DNA of 64,000 nt from UBA6055 sp965203755. GTDB taxonomy: Bacteria; Chloroflexota; Anaerolineae; Aggregatilineales; Phototrophicaceae. Shown one piece after another: positions 50,954-59,115 of the stretch (positions are counted from its first letter, which is position 1; each line of letters starts with the position of its first letter). The stretch lies in contig OZ241910.1 of assembly GCA_965203755.1 (NCBI GenBank), positions 2,666,001-2,730,000 on the forward strand, written 5' to 3'. The notes under the pieces are model-generated. The model worked only from the letters and a program-made list of their open reading frames with translations. It had not been told where the DNA came from and did not search any database. The translations under genes and the position numbers were made by a program.

Positions 50954-52261
50954 CTAGCCCGCCTGCAATCCAAGCCGCTTGATGGAAAACTGGCGGATCA
51001 AAACCAGCAAAGCCAGAGCCAAGACACCGCCGCCGACGCTGACCAACAGATAGCCGCCAAAGCCAAACAGAACCCCCGAACTCAAGGTGCCCAGACCGGC
51101 TGAAAAGGCGACCAGTGTATCGTTGAACCCCTGGACTCGGCTTCGTTCGGCGCCGCTTAGGGCATCCGCCAGCATCGATGAGCCGGCGATATAGCCGAAA
51201 TTCCAGCCCAAACCCAGCAGAAACAGCCCCACCACCAGATAGGGCAGCTGCGCCGACAAAGGCGCGATGATGGCTGATGCGGTCAGGGTGATGGCCGCGA
51301 TCACCATCATTTGCACGCGCCCGTAACGGTCAATCAGATAGCCGGTGAATGCCGACAGGCCGAACATGCCCAAGGTATGGGCGCCGATAACCAGTGAGAC
51401 CGCCGCATTGGCATGATTCGCCTGGTGCATGTGCCAAGGCGTGATGGTCATCAAGGTGCTCATGACGGTTTGGCTGATGAGCATCGACAGAATCGCCAGC
51501 TGAACATTGGGCCGGCGCAGTAATTGCGCCAGTGTATGCCCGCCGCCGGTTGAAGCGGCTTGATGGGCATGCTCCGCGTATTGTTCGGCGATGAGCGCCG
51601 GCTCCGGCCGCAAAAACAGCGCCGTGATGACAAAGGAAAGCCCGTACATCAAGGCGGCGATGACCCAGGGGCCGGTGGTCAGTCCCTGATTGAAATCAAC
51701 TGCGGGCATCACAGACTGCAAAAATTCGGCATGGAACAGGGCCGGCCCATTCGAGAGGTCAACCGACAGTGATTTCGCCAGCTCTTCGCTGGGCGCCACC
51801 AGCGCGGGCCCAAAAATAGCCCCGATGGTGCCAGCGAAAATAATGTGTCCGATCATCCGCGCCCGCTGATGCGCCGGGAAAAGCTCGCCGGCGACAAAGC
51901 GGCTCATCTGCGTGCCGGCCCTTGCCATCCCCATGCCGGCCGAGCTTAGCAGCAGCAGCGGGAAAATGCCATGAAGCACGGCGAAAGCCCCAATGACCGC
52001 GCTCAATGCGCCAAAGCCATAGGCAGTCGTCAAGCCCATTCGCCGCCCGTACCGCCCCATATAGATGCCGAAAAAATAAGCTATGAAGGCTTGGGTGAAG
52101 GTAATCACAGTCGCCGGCATGCCGGCGGCGCTGTCCGTGCCGCCCAGGATGCCGGCGGCAATCGCCTGCATGGTAATGATGGAGATCTGCGCTGCCGAAG
52201 ACAAACTCTGGGTGATGAACAGGGTGTACAAAAGCCGTCGGCTGACACGGAGATCATACAT
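50954..52261 (-). CDS. Major facilitator superfamily transporter
   Basis: A 435-residue, 12-helix transporter. The loop 2-3 motif GIYMGRYGRRMGLTTAYGFG and a second related loop (GYLIDRYGRVQMM) are classic MFS signatures. Similarity is to drug/metabolite exporters; the substrate is unknown. A loop of about 60 residues between helices 5 and 6 (VAPSEELAKSLSVDLSNG) is an insertion. The ATG at 52261 follows GGAAAG. Confidence 0.9.
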   Translation of the reverse strand: MYDLRVSRRLLYTLFITQSLSSAAQISIITMQAIAAGILGGTDSAAGMPATVITFTQAFIAYFFGIYMGRYGRRMGLTTAYGFGALSAVIGAFAVLHGIFPLLLLSSAGMGMARAGTQMSRFVAGELFPAHQRARMIGHIIFAGTIGAIFGPALVAPSEELAKSLSVDLSNGPALFHAEFLQSVMPAVDFNQGLTTGPWVIAALMYGLSFVITALFLRPEPALIAEQYAEHAHQAASTGGGHTLAQLLRRPNVQLAILSMLISQTVMSTLMTITPWHMHQANHANAAVSLVIGAHTLGMFGLSAFTGYLIDRYGRVQMMVIAAITLTASAIIAPLSAQLPYLVVGLFLLGLGWNFGYIAGSSMLADALSGAERSRVQGFNDTLVAFSAGLGTLSSGVLFGFGGYLLVSVGGGVLALALLVLIRQFSIKRLGLQAG

Positions 52262-52431
52262 GGGCGCCGCTTTCCGATTCGGGGTCGATGGCGAACCCGG
52301 CAACCATAATTGGAAAGCGGGCGATAATCAACAGCCAACCCGCTTGATGTTTGACGCCGATGGCCGCGCGGCCAAAGCAAAACGCGCCCCTCCGGCCGCG
52401 CCGCTCGAAAAACGCCGGCCGACCTTGCCGG

Positions 52432-55137
52432 TTATTCAGCCAAGAAGTTCCGCAGCACCGTATGCAGGATGCCGCCGTTGCGATAATAGTCGACTTCGAC
52501 CGGCGAATCAAGGCGCGCCGTCACCTCGAATTGAGTCCGCCGGCCGTCGCCATCGACAGCGGTGACGGTCAGTTTGTCCAATGGCTGGACATCATCGCCA
52601 ATCGGAATATCGAAGCGCTCATGCCCGCTCAAACCAAGCGATTGGCATGATTCGCCAGCGGCAAAGGTCAAAGGCAGCACGCCCATCATCACCAGGTTGC
52701 TGCGGTGGATGCGCTCGATGCTTTCGGCGATGACTGCCCTGATGCCCAGCAGCAGCGTGCCTTTGGCAGCCCAGTCGCGCGATGAGCCCATGCCATAGTC
52801 CTTGCCGGCCAGCACGATCAGCGGCCTGCCATCCGCCTGATATTTCAAGGCGGCCTCATAGATGGGCATCACTTCCATGGTCGGCAGATAATAGGTTAGG
52901 CCGCCCTCGCTGCCGGGAACGAGCAGGTTGCGAAGTCGAACATTGGCGAAGGTGCCGCGCGTCATCACGCGGTCGTTGCCGCGCCGAGAGCCGAAGCTGT
53001 TAAAATAGGGCGGGCTGACATCCTGTTCCTGTAAAAACCTGCCCGCCGGCCCGTCGATGGCGATGGCGCCGGCCGGTGAAATATGATCGGTGGTTACCGA
53101 ATCGCCGCCTTTGACCACCACCCGCGCCCCGTGGATGGATTCAATCGGCATAGCCCGCCGCGGCAAATCGACGAAGAAGGGCGGCTCTTGAATATAGGTG
53201 CTGTCGGCATCCCATTCATAAACCGGCTCGTCGGCGCTGGGGATGGCGTTCCATTGTGGATTCCCGTCATACACATTGCCGTACTGTTCCACAAACAGAC
53301 TGGCGCTTAGGCTGTTTTGGACGGTGTCAACGATTTCCCGCTGCGTCGGCCAAATATCTTTCAGATAAACATCCTGGCCGTCTTGACCTTGGCCGATCGG
53401 TTCGCGGTTTAGGTCAATATCGACGGTGCCGGCCAAAGCATAGGCGACCACCAGCGGCGGCGATGCCAGGAAGTTGGCGCGGACATCGGGTCCAATGCGG
53501 CCGCCAAAGTTGCGGTTGCCGCTCAAGACGGATGCCGCCACGATATCGGCTTCATGGATGGCGCCGCGCACGGCTTCCGGCAATGGGCCGCTATTGCCGA
53601 TGCAAGTTGTGCAGCCATAGCCCACGGTGTGAAAACCGAGCGCTTCGAGATGGGGGGTCAGCCCGGCTTTGTCCAGATATTCGGTGACCACTTTGGAGCC
53701 GGGCGCCAGACTCGTCTTGACATAAGGTTTGCGGTTAAGGCCGCGCTCATGCGCTTTTTTGGCAAGCAGGCCAGCCGCGACCATCACGGAAGGATTGCTG
53801 GTGTTGGTGCAGGATGTGATCGCGGCGATGACCACCGAACCATGTTTGAGTTCGGCGCCGCCGCCATTGTCCTTGACCTGGCTCCTGACGTCCAGCCGCT
53901 CTTCTGGCAGCGCAAAGCCCTGCGGCCCCAAGGGCGCTGTCAGCGCCTTGTTAAAAGCTGGCTTGAGGTCTCTGACCAGAATGCGGTCTTGCGGCCGCAA
54001 AGGGCCGGCCACGCTGGGTTCAACCGCGTTCAAGTCCAACTCCAGATTGTCGTTATATTCCGGGGCGGGCATGTCATCGCTGCGGAACAAACCCTGCTCC
54101 TTGCTGTAACGCTCGACCAGGCTGATGGTGTCTTCGTCGCGGCCGGTGCGGCGCAAATAGCTGATGACTTCATCGTCAACCGGGAAAAAGCCCATCGTCG
54201 CGCCATACTCCGGCGCCATATTGGCAATGGTGGCGCGGTCGGGCAGGGTCATGCCGCTTAAACCGGGGCCATAAAATTCGACGAACTTGCCGACAACGCC
54301 CTTTGCCCGCAGCATTTGGGTGACGGCAAGCACCAGATCCGTGGCCGTCGCGCCCTCTGGCAGCCGGCCAGCCAGCCTGAAGCCAACAACCTGCGGCATG
54401 AGCATATAAACCGGCTGCCCCAGCATCGCCGCTTCGGCTTCAATGCCGCCCACGCCCCAGCCGAGAACGCCCAAACCGTTAATCATAGTGGTGTGGCTGT
54501 CGGTGCCGACCAGCGAATCCGGCCGGGCAGCCTTGCCATCGCCGCCGGCATCATCATACAGCTGAACCACTTTGGCGAGGTATTCAAGGTTGACCTGATG
54601 AACAATGCCGGTCGCCGGCGGCACCACCTTCAGATTCTCAAAAGCCTTCTGTCCCCAATGCAGAAACTCGTACCGCTCGCGATTGCGAAGAAATTCCATT
54701 TCGGCATTGTGCCGCATGGCGCGCCGGCTGCCAAATACATCAACCTGAACCGAGTGATCAATGACCAGATCCACCGGGACTTTCGGGTTGATCTTCTGCG
54801 GGTCGCCGCCCATGCGGGCCATGGCGCTTCGCAGCGCCGCCAGATCAACCAAAGAAGGCACCCCGGTAAAGTCTTGCAGAATCACCCGCGCCGGGCTGAA
54901 CGGAATCTCGACCGGGCGGTGATGCCGCGCATCCCAAGACGCAAGATGATAAACATCTTCCTCCTTGAAGTGATGCCCATCTTGATTGCGAAGGACGTTT
55001 TCCAGCAGAATCTTGATGCTGAACGGCAGTCTGTCAATATGACCGATGCCTTGCTCGGCCAGTTTGCTCAAGCGGTAGATGACGGCTTTGCCATTGCCGG
55101 TATCGAATACGCCGCGGGCGCCGAAGTGGTCATTCAT
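52432..55137 (-). CDS. acnA: Aconitate hydratase
   Basis: A 901-residue aconitase of the AcnA/IRP type converting citrate to isocitrate. The 4Fe-4S ligands lie in AAITSCTNTSNPSVM and GCTTCIGNSGPL; VGTDSHTTMINGLGVLGWGVGG, LILAGKD-type segment LAGKDYGMGSSRDWAAKGT and the swivel domain are present. The ATG at 55137 follows GGAA. With gltA and korAB it completes a local TCA set. Confidence 0.96.
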   Translation of the reverse strand: MNDHFGARGVFDTGNGKAVIYRLSKLAEQGIGHIDRLPFSIKILLENVLRNQDGHHFKEEDVYHLASWDARHHRPVEIPFSPARVILQDFTGVPSLVDLAALRSAMARMGGDPQKINPKVPVDLVIDHSVQVDVFGSRRAMRHNAEMEFLRNRERYEFLHWGQKAFENLKVVPPATGIVHQVNLEYLAKVVQLYDDAGGDGKAARPDSLVGTDSHTTMINGLGVLGWGVGGIEAEAAMLGQPVYMLMPQVVGFRLAGRLPEGATATDLVLAVTQMLRAKGVVGKFVEFYGPGLSGMTLPDRATIANMAPEYGATMGFFPVDDEVISYLRRTGRDEDTISLVERYSKEQGLFRSDDMPAPEYNDNLELDLNAVEPSVAGPLRPQDRILVRDLKPAFNKALTAPLGPQGFALPEERLDVRSQVKDNGGGAELKHGSVVIAAITSCTNTSNPSVMVAAGLLAKKAHERGLNRKPYVKTSLAPGSKVVTEYLDKAGLTPHLEALGFHTVGYGCTTCIGNSGPLPEAVRGAIHEADIVAASVLSGNRNFGGRIGPDVRANFLASPPLVVAYALAGTVDIDLNREPIGQGQDGQDVYLKDIWPTQREIVDTVQNSLSASLFVEQYGNVYDGNPQWNAIPSADEPVYEWDADSTYIQEPPFFVDLPRRAMPIESIHGARVVVKGGDSVTTDHISPAGAIAIDGPAGRFLQEQDVSPPYFNSFGSRRGNDRVMTRGTFANVRLRNLLVPGSEGGLTYYLPTMEVMPIYEAALKYQADGRPLIVLAGKDYGMGSSRDWAAKGTLLLGIRAVIAESIERIHRSNLVMMGVLPLTFAAGESCQSLGLSGHERFDIPIGDDVQPLDKLTVTAVDGDGRRTQFEVTARLDSPVEVDYYRNGGILHTVLRNFLAE

Positions 55138-55388
55138 AAGACTGTTCCTTGTCTTTTGACTGTATCGCCGGCAGTTCATCTGCCGCTCATACAGCCCGAT
55201 TTCCTTTTCATCCCCTATTCTACCAAAGTTCTTTGCCCGATGTTACCGCGGCTCCGGCCGCAATCGCCCGTGTTTTTGTCTCCAGACGATCCGCAGCGAC
55301 TTGCCCTTTTACAAACACTTGAGTGTGAAGTAGACTTTTGGCATTCAAACCGTTATGATTTGCCATCATTGTCAAGGGCGACATCAAA

Positions 55389-56237
55389 ATGGCAAAAAAG
55401 AATCGCACGCGCGGCGCCAGACAGCGGCGTCAAAAACAGCGCCGCCGAAATCAGCGGCGGCTGCTGCTGGCGGCCGCCGTGATTGTGGCCGTTCTGGCGG
55501 CTGCCATGCTGGCGGTGTCCAGCCAGCCCGTCGATGTGTTTATTCCATCGGGTTTGGAAACCCGTTATGATGACCTTCCCAAGTCCTTGTCTATCGACGG
55601 CTATCCCCAGCTTGGCGATCAAGAGGCGCCAGTGACGGTGGCGGAGTATGCCAGTTTTGCCTGTCCCGGCTGCGAAACGTTCCACAGTGAGTCATTGGAC
55701 GCTGTGCTGGAGCGAGTCCGCAGCGGGCAGATTTTGCTCATCTATATTCCATTGCAGACCGGCTCGATACCCAATGCCCCCGGCGCCGCCCGCACGGCCC
55801 TTTGCGCCGGGCAGCAGGGGATGTTCTGGGAGATGCGCGATGTGCTCTTCGCCTGGCATACCCGCTATGCGAATACAGCCTTCTCGCAAAATCGGCTGCT
55901 GGCTGGCGTGGATGCGCTTGGTCTGAACAGCGGCGCCTTTACGTCCTGCTTCAACTCGGCGTCGATCTCGAACATCTTGACGGCCGCCCAAAACGAAGGC
56001 GTCGCCTCAACGCCGACCATCCAGGTCAATGGCGTGTCAGTCGTCGCATCACAGGCGGGCGCAATCCCTTCGACTGCCGACGTGTTGCAGGCGATAGACA
56101 ATGCAGTCCCAGATGATTGGATGCCAGCCGCCGCCGACTCGCCGCCGCAAGCGGCCGCCGCGGCCACCGCTGAAGTGGCGCCGCCGCCAAAACCCGAAGG
56201 TTCAGAAACGCCAGCGGCTGAAACATCAGCGGAATAA
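55389..56237 (+). CDS. Membrane-anchored DsbA-like thioredoxin-fold protein
   Basis: A 282-residue protein: strongly basic N-terminus (about 24 residues), one membrane helix (25-43), and an extracytoplasmic thioredoxin domain with CPGC (Cys92, Cys95) in ASFACPGCETFH, and the cis-Pro segment VASTPTIQVNG. The tail is Ala/Pro/Glu-rich. It probably forms or isomerises disulfides in exported proteins, as in BdbD/DsbA-like enzymes. No DsbB/VKOR gene lies nearby. Confidence 0.9.
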   Translation: MAKKNRTRGARQRRQKQRRRNQRRLLLAAAVIVAVLAAAMLAVSSQPVDVFIPSGLETRYDDLPKSLSIDGYPQLGDQEAPVTVAEYASFACPGCETFHSESLDAVLERVRSGQILLIYIPLQTGSIPNAPGAARTALCAGQQGMFWEMRDVLFAWHTRYANTAFSQNRLLAGVDALGLNSGAFTSCFNSASISNILTAAQNEGVASTPTIQVNGVSVVASQAGAIPSTADVLQAIDNAVPDDWMPAAADSPPQAAAAATAEVAPPPKPEGSETPAAETSAE

Positions 56238-56284
56238 CCGCCGCGGGATCAAATTGGAGCAAGTCTTGCCGCGCCGGCTTGTTT

Positions 56285-56641
56285 TTATCCCGATGTCTTT
56301 TTCGCCAGCATGGGACCCAGCCTGCGCCCGCCCAGAAGGTGCATGTGCAGGTGAAACACCTCTTGGCCGCCATGCTCATTGCAGTTCACAATCAAACGAT
56401 ACCCATCGGCGGCGATGCCCTCGTCTTTGGCGATCTTCGCCGCCGCAAGAAACATACGGCCCAATGCCGCTTCATCCGCCGCGGTGATGTCATTGACGGT
56501 GGCGATTTCTTTTTTGGGAATAATCAGAATATGCGCCGGCGCCTGTGGCGCGATGTCCCGAAAAGCCAGCACAAGCTCGTCTTCATAGACGATATCGGCT
56601 GGAATCGCTTTGGCGATAATTTTTGAGAAAATGGCGCTCAT
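56285..56641 (-). CDS. HIT family protein (HinT-like)
   Basis: A 118-residue nucleotide hydrolase/transferase. The N-terminus MSAIFSKIIAKAIPADIVYE, the segment HILIIPKKEIATVNDI and the active-site HLHMHLLGGRRLG (HxHxH) define the HINT branch, which hydrolyses AMP-linked amines. The ATG at 56641 follows GGAA; an upstream extension is not family-like. Confidence 0.95.
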   Translation of the reverse strand: MSAIFSKIIAKAIPADIVYEDELVLAFRDIAPQAPAHILIIPKKEIATVNDITAADEAALGRMFLAAAKIAKDEGIAADGYRLIVNCNEHGGQEVFHLHMHLLGGRRLGPMLAKKTSG

Positions 56642-56666
56642 AGGATTTCCTTTCTGCTGACGAACC

Positions 56667-57413
56667 TTACATGACCATGCCGCCATCGACCACCAGGGTT
56701 TGCCCGGTGATATAAGCGGCGTCCGGCGAGACAAGAAAAGCCACCGCTTTGGCGATCTCTTCCGGCCTGCCGATTCTGCCGAGCGGAATGGCCTCAACCG
56801 CTTTGGATTTAAGCTCATCGGACAGGGCGGCGGTCATGTCGGTTTGGACGAAACCGGGCGCCACGGCATTGACGCGGATGCCGCGCGCGGCGACCTCCTT
56901 CGCCAGCGATTTGGTCAGCCCGATGATGCCGGCTTTGCTGGCGGCGTAGTTGGTCTGACCGCCGTTGCCAGCCAGACCGACCACGCTGGTGATGTTGACG
57001 ATGACGCCGCGCCGCTTCCGCATCATCAGGCGCGTGGCCGCTTTGCAGCACAGCCAAGCGCTCCGCAGGTTGGCGCTGATCACTATGTCAAAATCATGGG
57101 GCTTCATCCGCATAATCACATTGTCAAGCGTGATGCCGGCGTTGTTGACGAGGATGTCCACCGCGCCATAATCGGCAGTCACCCGCTTGAACAAACGGTC
57201 GACATGATAGGCGACGCCGACATCCGCCGCCATTGCCGCCGCCGCGCCGCCGCCCGCTTCAATCTCGGCGACCACCTGCCGCGCTTTGTCTTCGCTCTGG
57301 TTGTAATTCACGACGACGGCCGCGCCCCGCGCCGCCAGTTCCAGGCAAATCGCCCGACCGATGCCGCGGCTGCCGCCGGTGACCACTGCGATTTTGCCGC
57401 TTAACTCTGACAT
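56667..57413 (-). CDS. fabG: 3-oxoacyl-[acyl-carrier-protein] reductase
   Basis: A 248-residue short-chain dehydrogenase: NADP site TGGSRGIGRA, NNAGI, catalytic Ser in ITSVVGLAGNGGQ, YAASK (Tyr-Lys) and C-terminal GQTLVVDGGMVM typical of FabG. Start is one of two adjacent ATGs (57416 or 57413) after GAGGGG; the second has better spacing. It follows the lipoprotein gene (stop at 57478) on the same strand. It reduces 3-oxoacyl-ACP in fatty acid synthesis. Confidence 0.93.
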   Translation of the reverse strand: MSELSGKIAVVTGGSRGIGRAICLELAARGAAVVVNYNQSEDKARQVVAEIEAGGGAAAAMAADVGVAYHVDRLFKRVTADYGAVDILVNNAGITLDNVIMRMKPHDFDIVISANLRSAWLCCKAATRLMMRKRRGVIVNITSVVGLAGNGGQTNYAASKAGIIGLTKSLAKEVAARGIRVNAVAPGFVQTDMTAALSDELKSKAVEAIPLGRIGRPEEIAKAVAFLVSPDAAYITGQTLVVDGGMVM

Positions 57414-57477
57414 CATTTCCCCCTCATTCCAAACAAAATTCAGTTGACAAAACGATACCGCGTCGATCTGCCTGTGG

Positions 57478-59115
57478 CTATCCACCCACCCAGCCGATGA
57501 GTTCAACTTGCCCGCGCAGATCAGCGGTCAGGTTGTTGACGCCGAAGCCATTCGCGTTGGCGGCATAGACGTCATTGCGGCCATCCACGCGCGGATTCAC
57601 GCCAGTGAAGGCGATGAACCGTCCATCATGGGAGAATTGCGGATCGCACATACTGGGCGGTGGATTGCCGGTGGCGATATCGCTGTAGTCGCTTCTTTTC
57701 ACCCGCACTCCATAAGGACATTGCCCGGATGACCCGCCAACCGCGATCCGCTGACCATCGGGCGACCAGGCCGCCGACATGCCAAAACGCGGGAAATCAA
57801 GCTGGCTGTCGCGCTGCAATAGCTGCCCGTCAGCCGTCATCAGGGCAATTTGATTCAAGGCATCAGCGATTTGCACCAGCGCCGTCTGCCCGTCCGGCGA
57901 CCATGACTCGGCGAGATAACTGGTGGAATCCGGGCTGCCCGGCAGACGAACTTGGGTCACTGAACCCGTGATGATATTGGCTTGCCAGATGCGCCGTTGA
58001 GGATTCAGCAGGTCAAATCGATCGCCGCTCGCAAAAGCCAGCAGCGAAGAGGTAATCCAATAGGGCGGCTCCGTTACCCGAATATCCGAAACTGACATGA
58101 CCACTCCTGAATCAACTTCCAGCGCGTAAACTTGTCCGCCGCTTGGCGGGTCAGCGGTTAGGGCATCACAGAAGTTCGCGTCGCCGGGGATCCAGCTGGG
58201 ACAGACGGCGCGGTCGGACACAAAAGACAGAAAACGGCCATCCGGCGACCATCGCGGCCACCAGTCATAAGACCCGACGGCGGTGATGTTTGTTCGCCCT
58301 GATCCGTCTTTGGGATACAGAAAGATATCCATGTCATAACCGGTTGCGACCGCCATAGCCATCCGGCTTCCATCGGGCGACCAATCGGGCTCGACAAAGA
58401 ATCCGCGCTGCGTCAGCGGATTGTCCCCCGGCAGCACGCGGGCGCTGAATCCGGATTCCAAATCCAAAATATAAAGCCCATTGCTCCTGCTGTCGGCGCC
58501 AGCCTTGACAAAAGACAGGGCTTTGCCTGACTTGGCTAAAAAAAATCTTGCGCGCGTGCTCGAATCGACTTCGAGGATGGGGATGCGGACGCTTGGGCGG
58601 GCTGGAGACACCAAATAGAACGTTTCGATGCCGGTATTCGGCCTCGCAGTGGCGATGTTGGCGATGGTCTGTCGATTATTGGAGTTTGTGAATGCAATCA
58701 TCGGATTCGCTATGCCGTCTTTGATGTTTTGCGGAAGCTCCACAACCTCCCAGTTATCGAAAACAAATCCGACCGCCGGCAGCGGGGTGATGGTCGCCGT
58801 ATGGCTTGGCGTCCAGGTGAAGGCGGCGGTCGGGCTTGCCGCTGCGGTTGGAGTGTAAGCGGGCGTCAAAGTGGCGGTATCCACCGGCGTATAGCTCGGC
58901 GGCGCTGTGACCGTCGCTGCTGCCGTTGCGGTAGCTGTAGGCTGCGTCGTCGCCGTGGGCTGACTGAACGCGCTGCATGCGCTTAATAGCATAGCGACCA
59001 TCAGCGAACTGACGCCGCGCTTGTTTACCCTGCCCGCCGCGCAGGAACGCCACGCGCCAAACGGGTTTTTTACATGATCAACCCCGGCTTTCGCGGCGGC
59101 AGTCCCTTCCATCAT
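57478..59115 (-). CDS. TolB-like PD40 beta-propeller lipoprotein
   Basis: A 545-residue exported protein: a long basic N-region, lipobox LLSAC near residue 47, a Thr/Ala/Pro linker (TATTQPTATATAAATVT), then PD40/WD40-like blades with repeated WSPDGSRMA, WSPDGRFLSF, WSPDGQTALV and WSPDGQRIAV. Its ATG overlaps the lon stop (ATGA), which supports the long N-region. It may act in envelope sensing or scaffolding; function is not established. Confidence 0.85.
   Translation of the reverse strand: MMEGTAAAKAGVDHVKNPFGAWRSCAAGRVNKRGVSSLMVAMLLSACSAFSQPTATTQPTATATAAATVTAPPSYTPVDTATLTPAYTPTAAASPTAAFTWTPSHTATITPLPAVGFVFDNWEVVELPQNIKDGIANPMIAFTNSNNRQTIANIATARPNTGIETFYLVSPARPSVRIPILEVDSSTRARFFLAKSGKALSFVKAGADSRSNGLYILDLESGFSARVLPGDNPLTQRGFFVEPDWSPDGSRMAMAVATGYDMDIFLYPKDGSGRTNITAVGSYDWWPRWSPDGRFLSFVSDRAVCPSWIPGDANFCDALTADPPSGGQVYALEVDSGVVMSVSDIRVTEPPYWITSSLLAFASGDRFDLLNPQRRIWQANIITGSVTQVRLPGSPDSTSYLAESWSPDGQTALVQIADALNQIALMTADGQLLQRDSQLDFPRFGMSAAWSPDGQRIAVGGSSGQCPYGVRVKRSDYSDIATGNPPPSMCDPQFSHDGRFIAFTGVNPRVDGRNDVYAANANGFGVNNLTADLRGQVELIGWVGG

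Noticed and set aside
54316..55482. 388-codon plus-strand frame
   Set aside because: Mostly antisense to aconitase; its 3' part overlaps the start of the DsbA-like gene in another frame.
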